From positions 16,317 to 80,316 of the forward strand of contig PTKZ01000005.1 in the NCBI GenBank assembly GCA_002938205.1: a stretch of 64,000 nt of DNA, given 5' to 3'. The DNA comes from Alphaproteobacteria bacterium MarineAlpha5_Bin5. GTDB lineage: Bacteria; Pseudomonadota; Alphaproteobacteria; HIMB59; GCA-002718135. The notes beneath the pieces are model-generated. The model was not told where the DNA came from, did no database searches, and saw only the letters and a list, made by a program, of their open reading frames with translations. Position numbers and translations under genes: made by a program. Shown here one piece after another: positions 36,503-47,708 of this stretch. Within the stretch, counting starts at the first letter, position 1. Each line of letters begins with the position of its first letter.

Positions 36503-37609
36503 TTATAAAATTGTAAACAAAGGTTTGCCTAATTTTTTTTCATTTACTGTAAGCCCCAATCCAAATTTATCCGATGCTACAAAATTACCATTTTTTCTTT
36601 GAGGTGAATCTTTAGAATAATTTATTTTATTATAGCTATTAAAATCAGTTGATGAAAAACGATATTTTTCAGGAGTGCTGTGAGCAAGATGTGATATTGC
36701 TGAAGTTGCAATATCTCCTCCCCAAGAATCTTCAATTGTCATTGCTATTCCTAATTCAACGCACAAATCACGCAACAATCTACTTTTAGTTAATCCTCCA
36801 ATTTTGCTTATTTTGATATTTATTAAATCCATAGCTTTATCATTATAAGCTTTTAATAATGCATCTACGGAATCTATTGTTTCATCTAAAATAAAAGGTT
36901 TATTCGTTTTTTTTCTAACTGATAAATTTTCTACATAAGAAATACAAGGTTGTTCAATATAAATATTTAAGTCTTTTGTTGCATTAATAACATTTAAAGC
37001 GTCATGCATTAACCACCCTGTATTAGCATCTGCAACTAAGACATCATTTTTATTTAAAATAGATCTTACAAGCTTTATTCTTTCAATATCTTCATCTGGC
37101 TTGCCACCTACTTTTAGTTGAAATTTTTTATAACCTTCTTTTTTGTATTTCTTAACTTTTTTTGACATCTGTTTAGAATCTTCTTGCGATATTGCTCTGT
37201 ACAATTCTACATGTTTGCCAAATTTACCTCCCAATATTTTCCAAAGTGGTTGCTTAGTATATTTTCCTAATATATCCCAACAAGCCATATCAATTGGCGA
37301 TTTTACATAATTATGACCCTTTAAGTGTCTGTCCATTTGTTGATTAATATCATTAAGATTAGTAGGATCTTTGCCAATGAGAGATTTTCCAATTTTTTTA
37401 ATACCAGTTCTCACCCCTTCTGGATAAGCTGGTAAATATGCTGGCCCAAGTGTACATACTTCTCCAAATCCAATAATATGTTTATTTGTATTAATTTTAA
37501 CTATAGTTGAATCGAAAACTGACACAGAATTTTGATGGGACCAATTATAACTTCCTTCCTTCAAAGGTAAGTCTAACTTATAAACTTCTATAGAATCAAT
37601 TTTAATCAT
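36503..37609 (-). CDS. Enolase-superfamily enzyme (mandelate racemase / muconate lactonizing type)
   Basis: The 368-residue product has the N-terminal capping domain and the barrel with the expected catalytic and metal residues: Lys in FQLKVGGK (about 165), Asp in ADANTGW, Glu in YIEQPC, Asp/Glu in ILDETI and Lys in INIKISK. An early NWSHQNSVSVFDST motif resembles members that act on proline or hydroxyproline betaine (epimerases) or on cis-3-hydroxyproline (dehydratases), which I recall but cannot check here. Given putA nearby, an imino-acid substrate is plausible. It is a single gene between the hydantoinase and ATP synthase operons. Confidence 0.85.
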   Translation of the reverse strand: MIKIDSIEVYKLDLPLKEGSYNWSHQNSVSVFDSTIVKINTNKHIIGFGEVCTLGPAYLPAYPEGVRTGIKKIGKSLIGKDPTNLNDINQQMDRHLKGHNYVKSPIDMACWDILGKYTKQPLWKILGGKFGKHVELYRAISQEDSKQMSKKVKKYKKEGYKKFQLKVGGKPDEDIERIKLVRSILNKNDVLVADANTGWLMHDALNVINATKDLNIYIEQPCISYVENLSVRKKTNKPFILDETIDSVDALLKAYNDKAMDLINIKISKIGGLTKSRLLRDLCVELGIAMTIEDSWGGDIATSAISHLAHSTPEKYRFSSTDFNSYNKINYSKDSPQRKNGNFVASDKFGLGLTVNEKKLGKPLFTIL

Positions 37610-37760
37610 TTCTATACTTCTACAACTATTTCACTTATCTAAACATTAATATTTAATACTAAAAAAATTAATATCCATAGATTTAGTAGTTAAAATTACT
37701 AAAAAAACACCAATAATTATTTTTAAAGTGGAAAAGTTAAAAAAGACTATTATTTAAAAA

Positions 37761-38158
37761 TTAAATCTTTTCATAAAATGAAGAATTTAAAGCATCAACT
37801 TTTGCCTTAGCAACTAATAGTTGATTTTTTGAATCTGCTGAATCTTTATTTTCTAATTCCTGCATTTCTTTTTCAATTGAATTTTTATCTAATGTGTTCA
37901 TTTCATCAACACCTTCTGCAAGAACAATGCATTTTTCAGGATTAATTTCAACAAAACCACCAGCGACAAAGAATGACTTCAGTAAATTCTTATCTTCTCC
38001 ATAGATCATTATACGACCTGGTCTAAGAGATGATAATACTTTGCTGTGACCGGGAAGTACACCAATATCGCCATCCTTTCCTGGAACAATAATCATTCCA
38101 ACATCATCATTAAAGATGAGTTTTTCAGGGGAAACTAAATCAAAATTTATTTTTGCCA

Positions 38159-38159
<1 letters not shown>
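37761..38159 (-). CDS. atpC: F1 ATP synthase epsilon subunit
   Basis: The epsilon subunit is part of the rotor stalk and inhibits ATP hydrolysis. The 132-residue product has the beta-sandwich N-terminal domain with VPGKDGDIGVLPGHSKVL and a helical C-terminal part (about 88-132). It overlaps the atpD stop by one base and is the last gene of the F1 operon. Confidence 0.95.
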
Positions 38160-39595
<1,436 letters not shown>

Positions 39596-40495
39596 TTAAA
39601 CTGATTCAGCCCCTGAAATAATTTCAATTAATTCTTTTGTTATAAACGCTTGTCGTGTTCTATTATATTTTAAAGTTAAACTATCTATCATTTCACCTGC
39701 ATTTCGAGTAGCATTATCCATCGCTGCCATACGAGCACCTTGTTCTCCAGCATCACTTTCTAACAATACTTTAAAAATCTGAATAGATACATTTTTAGGT
39801 AGTAAATCTTGAAGAATTGTTTCTTCATCAGGTTCATAAGCATAAATTGCATTTGTTGATGTTTCTTCATTTGAAGTTTTTTTATCGTCAGAAGAACTTG
39901 AAACATCTAGTGGTATAAGTTGTTGTTGTGTTACTTCTTGAGTAATAGCAGACTTAAATTTGTTGAAAACAAGAATACATTTATCAAATTTACCTTCAAA
40001 ATATAATTCTTGTAATTTCGTTGAAATAGAAAAGGCTGCTTCATAACCCGTACTTGAAACATTCATATCTACAAAGCTCTCAATAATTTTATCTTTCATT
40101 ACGCGGTTAAAAAAATCTCTAGTCTTTTTTCCAACTGGTAATAATTGAACTTTCTTATTTTGAGACTCAAGAGATTGAATTAATTTGTAAGTTTCTTTAT
40201 TAATACTACTATTAAAGCCTCCGCATAAGCCTCTATCAGCACTTACTGGTACGATAATATAATTTTGATCATTTCCTGTGCCTGTTAAAAGTTTAATTAT
40301 ACCTTCACCAGATGCTGCGGATGAGGCTAAAGATGATAACATTTCTTCCAAACGTGAAGAGTAAGGACGTGCCGCCTCAGCCTTTTCTTGTGAACGACGC
40401 AGTTTACTAGCAGCAACCATTTTCATAGCAGAAGTTATTTTTTTTGTAGATCCAACAGAATTAATCTGCATTTTTATATCTTTAAGGCTTGGCAT
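39596..40495 (-). CDS. atpG: F1 ATP synthase gamma subunit
   Basis: Gamma is the central shaft, transmitting rotation between Fo and F1. The 299-residue product begins MPSLKDIKMQINSVGSTKKIT and ends with the conserved MIDSLTLKYNRTRQAFITKE helix, the two coiled-coil halves of the shaft. The middle has the Rossmann-like domain with SADRGLCGGFNSSI. It lies between atpA and atpD, three bases after atpA. Confidence 0.96.
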   Translation of the reverse strand: MPSLKDIKMQINSVGSTKKITSAMKMVAASKLRRSQEKAEAARPYSSRLEEMLSSLASSAASGEGIIKLLTGTGNDQNYIIVPVSADRGLCGGFNSSINKETYKLIQSLESQNKKVQLLPVGKKTRDFFNRVMKDKIIESFVDMNVSSTGYEAAFSISTKLQELYFEGKFDKCILVFNKFKSAITQEVTQQQLIPLDVSSSSDDKKTSNEETSTNAIYAYEPDEETILQDLLPKNVSIQIFKVLLESDAGEQGARMAAMDNATRNAGEMIDSLTLKYNRTRQAFITKELIEIISGAESV

Positions 40496-40498
40496 AAA

Positions 40499-42034
40499 TT
40501 AATTAGTTGAAAATTTCTCTACCAATCCATCAAGAATAGATTTTAGTTTGTCGTCGTTATCTTTGGATAGCTCTTTTTCATTAGCTATTGATTCTAGTAA
40601 ATCGGTATGATTAGATCGAATCTCTGTTAGAGCTTCAGATTCAAAACGAACAACATCGTTAACTCCTATTTTGTCCAAGTATCCTCTAACACCCGCATAG
40701 ATTGAAACTACTTGTTCTGGGACTGTTAATGGTGAATATTGACCTTGTTTTAAAATCTCAACTAGACGGGCACCACGATCCAATAATTGTTTAGTAGAAG
40801 CATCCAAATCAGATGCAAACTGAGCAAATGCTGCCATTTCACGATACTGGGCTAATTCTAATTTAACTGGACCAGCAATTTTTTTCATTGCTTTTGTTTG
40901 AGCAGCAGATCCAACTCGACTAACGGATAATCCAACATTAATTGCAGGACGTATTCCCGCAAAAAATAAATTGGTCTCCAAGAATATTTGTCCGTCCGTA
41001 ATTGAAATAACATTTGTTGGAATGTAAGCAGATAAATCACCAGCTTGAGTTTCAATAACGGGAAGAGCTGTCAAACTTCCTCCACCGTGTTCTTCACTCA
41101 TCTTAGCAGCTCTTTCTAGAAGACGACTATGAATATAAAAAACATCACCTGGATAAGCTTCTCGTCCTGGTGGTCGTCTTAAGAGTAATGACATTTGCCT
41201 ATAAGCAACAGCTTGTTTTGATAAGTCGTCATAAACTATTAAACCATGCATGCCGTTGTCTCTAAAAAATTCACCCATTGTGCATCCTGTATAAGCAGAT
41301 AAAAATTGAAGAGGAGCTGGTTCAGAAGCAGTTGCAGATACAACAATTGTATATTCCATTGCACCATTATCTTCTAATGTTTTCACAATCTGAGCAACTG
41401 TTGATCTTTTTTGACCAATAGCAACATAAATACAGTATAACTTTTCTTTTTCATTTGTAGATTTATTAACTGTCTTTTGATTAAGAATGGTATCTATAGC
41501 AACAGCAGTCTTACCAGTTTGTCTATCACCAATAATTAATTCTCTTTGACCTCTGCCAATGGGAACTAAAGCATCAAGTGCTTTAATGCCAGTTTGCATA
41601 GGTTCTGAAACACTTTGGCGTGGAATAATTCCTGGTGCTTTTAATTCAATTCTTCTTCTATTTGTAGATTGTATTGGTCCCTTACCATCAATGGGATTAC
41701 CTAACCCATCTACAACACGACCTAACAATTCTTTACCTACCGGTACATCAACAATCTCTCCAGTACGCTTAACTGTATCACCTTCTTTAATACCTGTATC
41801 ATCTCCAAAAATAGAAACACCAACATTATCCATCTCAAGATTAAGAGCCATACCTTTAACACCACCTGGAAATTCAACCATTTCACCAGCCTGAACTTGA
41901 TCCAAGCCATAAACACGCGCAATTCCATCTCCAACACTTAGTACTGTACCAACTTCTGCTACATCAGCCTTTGTTTCAAAATTTGCAATTTGATCTTTAA
42001 TAACTGATGAAATTTCTGCTGCTTTTATTTCCAT
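40499..42034 (-). CDS. atpA: F1 ATP synthase alpha subunit
   Basis: The regulatory nucleotide-binding alpha subunit. The 511-residue product has Walker [16 protein letters not shown] near 170, and the alpha-specific [18 protein letters not shown]. The C-terminal VEKFSTN tail and the N-terminal [16 protein letters not shown] helix are typical. It overlaps the atpH stop by one base, consistent with translational coupling within atpHAGDC. Confidence 0.98.
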   Translation of the reverse strand: MEIKAAEISSVIKDQIANFETKADVAEVGTVLSVGDGIARVYGLDQVQAGEMVEFPGGVKGMALNLEMDNVGVSIFGDDTGIKEGDTVKRTGEIVDVPVGKELLGRVVDGLGNPIDGKGPIQSTNRRRIELKAPGIIPRQSVSEPMQTGIKALDALVPIGRGQRELIIGDRQTGKTAVAIDTILNQKTVNKSTNEKEKLYCIYVAIGQKRSTVAQIVKTLEDNGAMEYTIVVSATASEPAPLQFLSAYTGCTMGEFFRDNGMHGLIVYDDLSKQAVAYRQMSLLLRRPPGREAYPGDVFYIHSRLLERAAKMSEEHGGGSLTALPVIETQAGDLSAYIPTNVISITDGQIFLETNLFFAGIRPAINVGLSVSRVGSAAQTKAMKKIAGPVKLELAQYREMAAFAQFASDLDASTKQLLDRGARLVEILKQGQYSPLTVPEQVVSIYAGVRGYLDKIGVNDVVRFESEALTEIRSNHTDLLESIANEKELSKDNDDKLKSILDGLVEKFSTN

Positions 42035-42591
42035 TACGCCCCCTTAATTGCGATCTTTAGTTTATTAATTTTATTTATTAGTGAAGTATCAATCATTTTT
42101 GAACCTACTTTAACAATTAATCCTCCTATAATATTTTTATCAACATCAAAATTTAATGAAAGTTTATCTCCCAAAATATTTTTCAATTGATTTGTAATGT
42201 TAGTTTTCTGCTCATCATTTAATTTATCTGCTGAAGTAACATCAGCTAGTACATCTCCCCTTTTTTGAGAATTAATATTTATAAATTGACTAATTATAGA
42301 AGCAAGATTAGAAAATCTTTTATTTTTTTCAAGAACTTTTAGAAAAGTTGAAGTTAGTTTGTTTGCATTAATTTTTAGCAACAACTTATCTAAGATACTA
42401 AGTTTATCTTGAGAACTAACTAAGGGACTTTTAATAACTAGATTCAAATCTTTATTTTCTTTTAATAATTTTTTTAATAAAGAAAGATCACTTAAAACAG
42501 GATCGACCAATTTTTTTTCTGAAGCTAAATCATATAAAGCAGAAGCATATCTATCTGATATTAGATCTCCAGAAGCTAATTGTGATGTCAT
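42034..42591 (-). CDS. atpH: F1 ATP synthase delta subunit
   Basis: Delta links the peripheral stalk to the top of F1. The 185-residue product has the helical OSCP-type N-terminal domain (about 8-110, with [12 protein letters not shown] as its typical opening) and ends with the conserved [18 protein letters not shown]. It is the first gene of the operon; Fo genes (atpB, E, F) are not in the window, which fits the split ATP synthase operons of alphaproteobacteria. GGAGA precedes the start. Confidence 0.94.
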   Translation of the reverse strand: MTSQLASGDLISDRYASALYDLASEKKLVDPVLSDLSLLKKLLKENKDLNLVIKSPLVSSQDKLSILDKLLLKINANKLTSTFLKVLEKNKRFSNLASIISQFININSQKRGDVLADVTSADKLNDEQKTNITNQLKNILGDKLSLNFDVDKNIIGGLIVKVGSKMIDTSLINKINKLKIAIKGA

Positions 42592-42649
42592 CTTATAAGT
42601 CTCCGTTATAGGAATTGAGAAAGGGTCTTACCATATCAGAAAAAGTAGG

Positions 42650-42664
42650 TAAACTCTCAGTTTA
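42650..42664. repeat. Short inverted repeat in the atp operon leader
   Basis: TAAACT-CTC-AGTTTA is a perfect 6-base inverted repeat with a 3-base loop in the 122-base gap before atpH. It lies about 60 bases before the atpH start and could be an operator or a leader-RNA hairpin. No function can be assigned. Confidence 0.4.
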
Positions 42665-42713
42665 TGTGGCAAATATGTTAATTTGGTTAATTTGTAAAAC
42701 AATTGTGGGTAAA

Positions 42714-44666
42714 TCATAAAAATGAGTAGGGATCAACATCAATAACTAGTTTTATTGACGAAGGTATCTTTAATGAAGCAATCATTTCCTTGGTAACTAA
42801 ATTAAGATTTTTTCTACTTTTTCCCTTCATAAGTATCCGGTATCTATATTGCCCTCTAAGCAGATTTAAAGGAGCTTCAACTGGGCCCAAAATATCAATA
42901 TTTTTTACATTTGATTTTATTTGCGTTAATTTTAATGCATATTTTTCCACATTCGATTTTGATGGTCCAGAAATAATTATTGAAGTCATGCACCCAAAAG
43001 GAGGAATCGCAAATTGTTTTCTTTCTTCTAAAGCATTATTAATAAATGTATCTCGATCTCTTTTTTCAATGGATTGAATAATATTTTGTTCAGGATAATA
43101 AGTTTGGATCATTACTTTACCTTTTTGTTTTGTGCGACCAGCTCTTCCACTTACTTGCTGTAACAAGTTATATGTTTTTTCTATAGCTCTTAAATCACCT
43201 CCAAAAAGTCCAGCATCTGCATCCACGACTCCTACAAAAGATAAATTTGGGAAATCATATCCTTTAGCCATAATTTGCGTTGCAACTATTACATCAATTT
43301 TTTTGTTTGAAAAACTTTCAATCAATTTTTTTATTTTTGCAGGTGAATTAACAATATCGCTCGACATAACTTCAATTATTATCTTTGGAAAAAGAGAATG
43401 TAATTCTTCTGCTACACGTTCAACGCCAGGACCAATAAATTTAATACTATCTTTATTGTTACATTTTGGACATTGTGTAGTAGGCAATTGAATAGTACCA
43501 CAATGATGACATAATAAACGATTTTTTTTCTGATGCATCACAAGCCAAGAAGAGCATTGTTCACACTGATGTCTAAATCCACATTCAGTACACAAACTTA
43601 AAGGAGAATAACCACGCCTATTTAAAAAAACTAATGCTTGCTCCTTTTTATCTAAGCATTTTTGAATTTCTTTTGTCATTAAAGAAGAAATCCAGGTATT
43701 TTTTCCTAATTTATTTTTTGTTAAATCAATAAGCTCTACATTTGGTAAAGGGATACCCGAAAACTGTTCTGATAAAAAAATATGATTATACTTGCCAACT
43801 CTTACATTATTTATTGTTTCTAAAGAAGGTGTCGCTGAAGTTAAAATGAGGCCACATCTAAGAATTTTTGACCGAACAACGGCAAGATCTCGTGCTTGAT
43901 ACCGAATATTATCTTCCTGTTTATAAGATGGATCATGTTCCTCATCGATAGTTATAATTCCAAGATTAGTAAAAGGAAGAAATAAACTAGAACGAGCACC
44001 AATAACGATTAATGGTTGTCCTAAATAACAACGATGCCAAATTTCTTTTCTTTTTTTTGGTGAAATTTTGGAATGCCATATATCAACATCTATGCCAAAG
44101 CGTTTATTAAAACGTTGTTCTAGTTGTGGGGTTAAACTAATTTCAGGGACCATTATTAATATTTGTTTTTCTTGCTTTATGTATTTTTCAATAAGATCAA
44201 AATAAACTTCTGTTTTACCAGAACCGGTTACTCCTTCTAAAACAATAGGTTTATGTGAGGTATTTAATAATTTAATGATATTTTTTTTTGCTTTTAATTG
44301 CTCCTGATTTAATTTTACTTTCTTAATATTAAAAACATTTTTTTCTTCATTATTAAATTTGTAATTTACTACATCTTTGTTAATTAAAAATAATTTTAGC
44401 ACTAACCCTAATGGCGCTAGAGTATAATTATGTATCCATTTGATAAAATCTAACGTAAATTTATTTAATTTTATATTATTAATAACTGTATTAATTTGTT
44501 TTATTTTATATTTAGGCTTAACAACATTTATATTCCAAACAATTCCAACTTCTAATTTTTTCCCAAATGGCACAATAACAACTTGACCTTCTGTAATTGT
44601 ATGATCCTTTGTTTCATAAGTAAAAACCTGATCAAATGGTTTAGTAACAATAATATTGCAATACAT
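42714..44666 (-). CDS. priA: Primosomal replication restart helicase PriA
   Basis: PriA recognises stalled forks and reloads the replicative helicase. The 650-residue product is shorter than the common 720-740. It has the N-terminal DNA-binding domain, Walker A GVTGSGKTEVY, the DEEH box IDEEHDPSYKQED, the cysteine-rich zinc region (about 355-400, starting CTECGFRHQCEQC), and the helicase motif QVSGRAGR. The shortening is mainly between the N-terminal domain and the helicase core. Its 3' end lies just upstream of the atp promoter region. It is divergent from the aldolase gene. Confidence 0.95.
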   Translation of the reverse strand: MYCNIIVTKPFDQVFTYETKDHTITEGQVVIVPFGKKLEVGIVWNINVVKPKYKIKQINTVINNIKLNKFTLDFIKWIHNYTLAPLGLVLKLFLINKDVVNYKFNNEEKNVFNIKKVKLNQEQLKAKKNIIKLLNTSHKPIVLEGVTGSGKTEVYFDLIEKYIKQEKQILIMVPEISLTPQLEQRFNKRFGIDVDIWHSKISPKKRKEIWHRCYLGQPLIVIGARSSLFLPFTNLGIITIDEEHDPSYKQEDNIRYQARDLAVVRSKILRCGLILTSATPSLETINNVRVGKYNHIFLSEQFSGIPLPNVELIDLTKNKLGKNTWISSLMTKEIQKCLDKKEQALVFLNRRGYSPLSLCTECGFRHQCEQCSSWLVMHQKKNRLLCHHCGTIQLPTTQCPKCNNKDSIKFIGPGVERVAEELHSLFPKIIIEVMSSDIVNSPAKIKKLIESFSNKKIDVIVATQIMAKGYDFPNLSFVGVVDADAGLFGGDLRAIEKTYNLLQQVSGRAGRTKQKGKVMIQTYYPEQNIIQSIEKRDRDTFINNALEERKQFAIPPFGCMTSIIISGPSKSNVEKYALKLTQIKSNVKNIDILGPVEAPLNLLRGQYRYRILMKGKSRKNLNLVTKEMIASLKIPSSIKLVIDVDPYSFL

Positions 44667-44715
44667 TAGGCGAATTTAGTTTAATATTTCATAATCTTAA
44701 CTTTTTAAATATCAC

Positions 44716-44728
44716 GTATATGATATAC
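44716..44728. promoter_or_regulatory. Palindrome before the aldolase gene, possible operator
   Basis: GTATAT-G-ATATAC is a perfect 13-base palindrome eight bases before the start codon. It overlaps a possible -10 box (TATGAT, 44719-44724) that sits 16 bases after TTAACT. A repressor binding here would block the promoter. The match may be chance in AT-rich DNA. Confidence 0.3.
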
Positions 44729-44736
44729 AGCAATCA

Positions 44737-45399
44737 ATGAAATTTTTTGTTGATACAGCCGATATAAAGCAAATTGAAGAATTAATACCGACAGGCTTTG
44801 TGGATGGAGTTACAACAAACCCTTCATTGATTGCAAAAAATGGGGATGATATGGCAAAAACTATTAAAGCCATTTGTTCAATTGTTTCAGGGCCTGTCAG
44901 TGCAGAAGTTACTGCTACAGATTTTGATTCTATGCTTGAAGAGGGTAAATATTTAGCATCATTGGCAAAAAATGTAGCTGTTAAAGTGCCGTTAACTATG
45001 CATGGATTAAAAGTATGTAAAGCACTTAGAGAACAAGATACAAAAGTAAATGTAACCTTATGTTTTTCTGCTACGCAAGCTCTATTGGCAGCAAAAGCAG
45101 GGGCTTCTTTCATATCACCATTTGTAGGTAGATTAGACGATATTGGTGAAAAAGGAATGGATTTAATTGAAGATATTGTTGTTATTTATGAAAATTATGG
45201 ATTTGAGACAGAAGTTCTTGTTGCATCTGTTCGCACTTCTCAACATGTTATTGATGCTGCAGTTATTGGTGCTCATGTGGCAACTCTTCCTCCAAAAGTT
45301 ATCCATGAACTCTATGAACATCCTCTAACTAAAAAAGGACTTGATGCTTTTTTAGATGATTGGAAAAAAACTGGTCAATCAATTTTACCTAAAAAATAA
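44737..45399 (+). CDS. tal: Transaldolase / fructose-6-phosphate aldolase family protein
   Basis: The 220-residue product belongs to the short transaldolase (TalC/FSA-like) group. It starts [16 protein letters not shown], has the Schiff-base Lys in [11 protein letters not shown] (residue 83), and has the conserved [10 protein letters not shown] and FVGRLDDIG. True transaldolases exchange dihydroxyacetone units in the pentose phosphate pathway; FSA splits fructose 6-phosphate. Which of these it does is not settled by what I can see, but as the only such gene here a transaldolase role is more probable. Its stop overlaps the DUF484 start. Confidence 0.92.
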   Translation: MKFFVDTADIKQIEELIPTGFVDGVTTNPSLIAKNGDDMAKTIKAICSIVSGPVSAEVTATDFDSMLEEGKYLASLAKNVAVKVPLTMHGLKVCKALREQDTKVNVTLCFSATQALLAAKAGASFISPFVGRLDDIGEKGMDLIEDIVVIYENYGFETEVLVASVRTSQHVIDAAVIGAHVATLPPKVIHELYEHPLTKKGLDAFLDDWKKTGQSILPKK

Positions 45400-46064
45400 T
45401 GACAAAAAAATATGGCAAAAACTCTCCTGAAGAGCTTGTCATTAGTTATCTAAAAAAAAATAAAAATTTTTTTATTCAATATCAAGAACTAATAAAAGAA
45501 TTAAATTTTCCACTTAAAGATAAAAGCTCAGAAAAAGTGGTTGATTTAGAAGCGTATCGTTATAAAAAAATATCACAACAAAATATTGATTTACAAAATC
45601 AGATAACAAAAATTCTTATTGCAGGAAAAAACCATCAAAATGCACAGAAAAGAATATTAAGATCAACTCTACGTATTTTAAATACAAAATCATTATCTAA
45701 ACTTATTGATGTAATTATTAATGATTTAAAAAATATTTTAGCCTGTGATGTTGTTAATTGTTTTACAACAAATAATAATTTAAAAATAGAGAATCTTAAT
45801 AAAATCGATTCTCGAATTGCACAAAGTTATTTTAAAAATAATTCTTTAACAAACTTAAATCAAAATCCAAAAGGAATCCTGTTATTTTTTCCAAATAAAT
45901 CAAAATTAATTAAATCTTATATTCTTTTAAAAATTGTTTATGACAATAGTTATCTAATAGTTGCTATGGGATCAAAAAATAAAGAAAATTTCACACCGGA
46001 TATGCAAGTTGATTTAGTAGAATTTTTAATCAAAATTATTGAGATAAAACTAAAAATAACATGA
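45399..46064 (+). CDS. DUF484 family protein
   Basis: The 221-residue product has the DUF484 opening NSPEELVISYLKKNKNFFIQYQELI cut here to NSPEELVISYLKKNKNFF, then a likely coiled coil (about 47-85, rich in Gln and Lys) and a GAF-like C-terminal half. DUF484 genes usually sit near xerC and dapF in proteobacteria and their role is not well known. Here no xerC follows. It overlaps the aldolase stop and the next gene (ATGA). The assignment is from the characteristic N-terminal segment plus the coiled-coil/GAF layout. Confidence 0.8.
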   Translation: MTKKYGKNSPEELVISYLKKNKNFFIQYQELIKELNFPLKDKSSEKVVDLEAYRYKKISQQNIDLQNQITKILIAGKNHQNAQKRILRSTLRILNTKSLSKLIDVIINDLKNILACDVVNCFTTNNNLKIENLNKIDSRIAQSYFKNNSLTNLNQNPKGILLFFPNKSKLIKSYILLKIVYDNSYLIVAMGSKNKENFTPDMQVDLVEFLIKIIEIKLKIT

Positions 46065-46243
46065 TGAGAAGTATTCTTGTTTTTATTAGTTTATTTTTGA
46101 TAAGTAGTTCGTCATATAGCCAATCTTCAAATGAAGATGAAGTGTGTGAATGGATAATTGAAGAACCTTTACAAGAATATTTAGATGATCCTAAATTTAA
46201 ATTTCCTACAAAATTACCCGATGGAAATTATCAACCTAATTAA
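46061..46243 (+). CDS. Small exported protein of unknown function
   Basis: The 60-residue product has a clear signal peptide (about 1-20: MRS basic start, hydrophobic FLISLFLISSSS-like core, then SYSQ) and an acidic mature part with one Cys, WIIEEPLQEYLDDPKFKF. Its ATGA overlap with DUF484 supports translation. I do not recognise it. It may be a small periplasmic or secreted protein; with no lipobox, a lipoprotein is unlikely. It is too short for safe family assignment. Confidence 0.6.
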   Translation: MMRSILVFISLFLISSSSYSQSSNEDEVCEWIIEEPLQEYLDDPKFKFPTKLPDGNYQPN

Positions 46244-46382
46244 AAAATTCCTTATAACTAACTATATAATTATTTTTAGCCTACCATTTAGAAAAACAAT
46301 TTCTTTAATAAGTCATGTTGCAGATCATTAATTATGAGGTTTAAATAAAATAAATAAAATGTAGTGTTAATAAAAAGCTGAT

Positions 46383-47696
46383 ATGTCTTCAAAATCTTCA
46401 ATTAATAATATCGTAAAATTATCTATCCCTATATTTTTTGCAAATCTTGCAATTCCACTGGTAGCTATTGTTGATACAGGTTTAATGGGCAATCTTGAAA
46501 ATGCTAGTTATTTGGTAGCTACCAGTATTGCTTCAAGTGTATTCTCGATGATTTTTTGGAGTTTTGGTTTTCTGCGAATGGGAACTGTTGGTATGGTAGC
46601 GCAAGCACATGGATCAAATCAATCTCATGAAATCATTAATTTAGTTTTAAGAAATATTGTATTTGTTTTTATTATCTCTCTATTTTTGATTTTTCTACAA
46701 ACCTATATTTTTAAACTTGCTTTATTAATTTTTGATTTATCACCTGATACAAAAAAATATTTTAAAGATTATTTTGATATACGTATTTATTCTTCCTTCG
46801 GTGAACTCACTATATTTGTCATTACAGGTTTATTTATTGGTTTACAAAAAACAAGAACCTCTAGTATTCTTGTGGGTTTTTTTTCTTTTACTAATATTAT
46901 TTTCAGTCTAGTTTTTGTAGTTTATTTTAATTTAAATGTTAAAGGAGTTGCACTTGGTACCTTAGTATCTTCAACTCTTACATCTATAATTTTTTTATTT
47001 TTTACTTTCTTTGAATTTAAAAAAATTACAAATTTAGATTTGAGTTATAAAAATATTTTTAATATTAATAAAATGAAAAATATTTTTAATATTAATTTAA
47101 ATATTTTTATTAGATCAATACTTCTTACGTTTTCTTTTCTATTTTTTACCTATCTTAGTAACTCTATTGGCGAAGATGTTGTAGCTGCCAATACTATATT
47201 AATCAATCTCATCATGCTTTCAGCTTTTATTCTTGATGCCTATGCATTTTCAACAGAAGGGCTAATAGGTTATTCAATTGGATCTAAAAATAAAAAATTA
47301 TTAAAAGAAATTATCAAAAACTCTTTTATTCTAAGTAGCTCTACAGGGCTAATAATTTCTTTTGGGTATTTTTTAGGTAAAAATCATTTTATAGAAATAA
47401 TGACTGACTTAGAGAGCATCAAGATCATTTGTTTATCATATTCAGTATGGATTGTAATAATTCCTTTCATTTCTTCTTTTTGTTACCAATTTGATGGCAT
47501 TTTTACTGGTGCATCTAAAACAAAAGAACTTCGAAATGCTATGATCATGTCTGTCAGTATTTATTTATTAACAGCTTTTTTTCTAGTCAATTTTTTTGGC
47601 AATTTAGGTTTATGGATATCATTAAGTATTTTCTTTATTTTAAGAGGTTTAACTTTGTTTTTATATCTTGAAAGAATTTACAAAGCTGTAATATAA
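46383..47696 (+). CDS. MATE family multidrug/metabolite exporter
   Basis: The 437-residue membrane protein has about 12 hydrophobic segments in two similar halves. The first begins NIVKLSIPIFFANLAIPLVAIVDTGLMG, whose core IPLVAIVDTGLMG is the MATE motif, and the second starts near residue 225. These proteins use Na+ or H+ gradients to export drugs or metabolites. It resembles the DinF branch. A 139-base gap before it shows no other gene. It converges with lpdA, 12 bases away. Confidence 0.9.
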   Translation: MSSKSSINNIVKLSIPIFFANLAIPLVAIVDTGLMGNLENASYLVATSIASSVFSMIFWSFGFLRMGTVGMVAQAHGSNQSHEIINLVLRNIVFVFIISLFLIFLQTYIFKLALLIFDLSPDTKKYFKDYFDIRIYSSFGELTIFVITGLFIGLQKTRTSSILVGFFSFTNIIFSLVFVVYFNLNVKGVALGTLVSSTLTSIIFLFFTFFEFKKITNLDLSYKNIFNINKMKNIFNINLNIFIRSILLTFSFLFFTYLSNSIGEDVVAANTILINLIMLSAFILDAYAFSTEGLIGYSIGSKNKKLLKEIIKNSFILSSSTGLIISFGYFLGKNHFIEIMTDLESIKIICLSYSVWIVIIPFISSFCYQFDGIFTGASKTKELRNAMIMSVSIYLLTAFFLVNFFGNLGLWISLSIFFILRGLTLFLYLERIYKAVI

Positions 47697-47708
47697 AAAT
47701 AAGAAAAG

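Noticed and set aside
37682-37703. Terminator after atpC
   Set aside because: TTTAGTA...TACTAAA is a weak AT-only stem about 60 bases past the atpC stop with its A/T-run on the wrong side for the minus strand.
44712-45113. 133-codon minus-strand frame across the aldolase gene
   Set aside because: Antisense to a clear transaldolase-family gene and reaches into its promoter; no family features.
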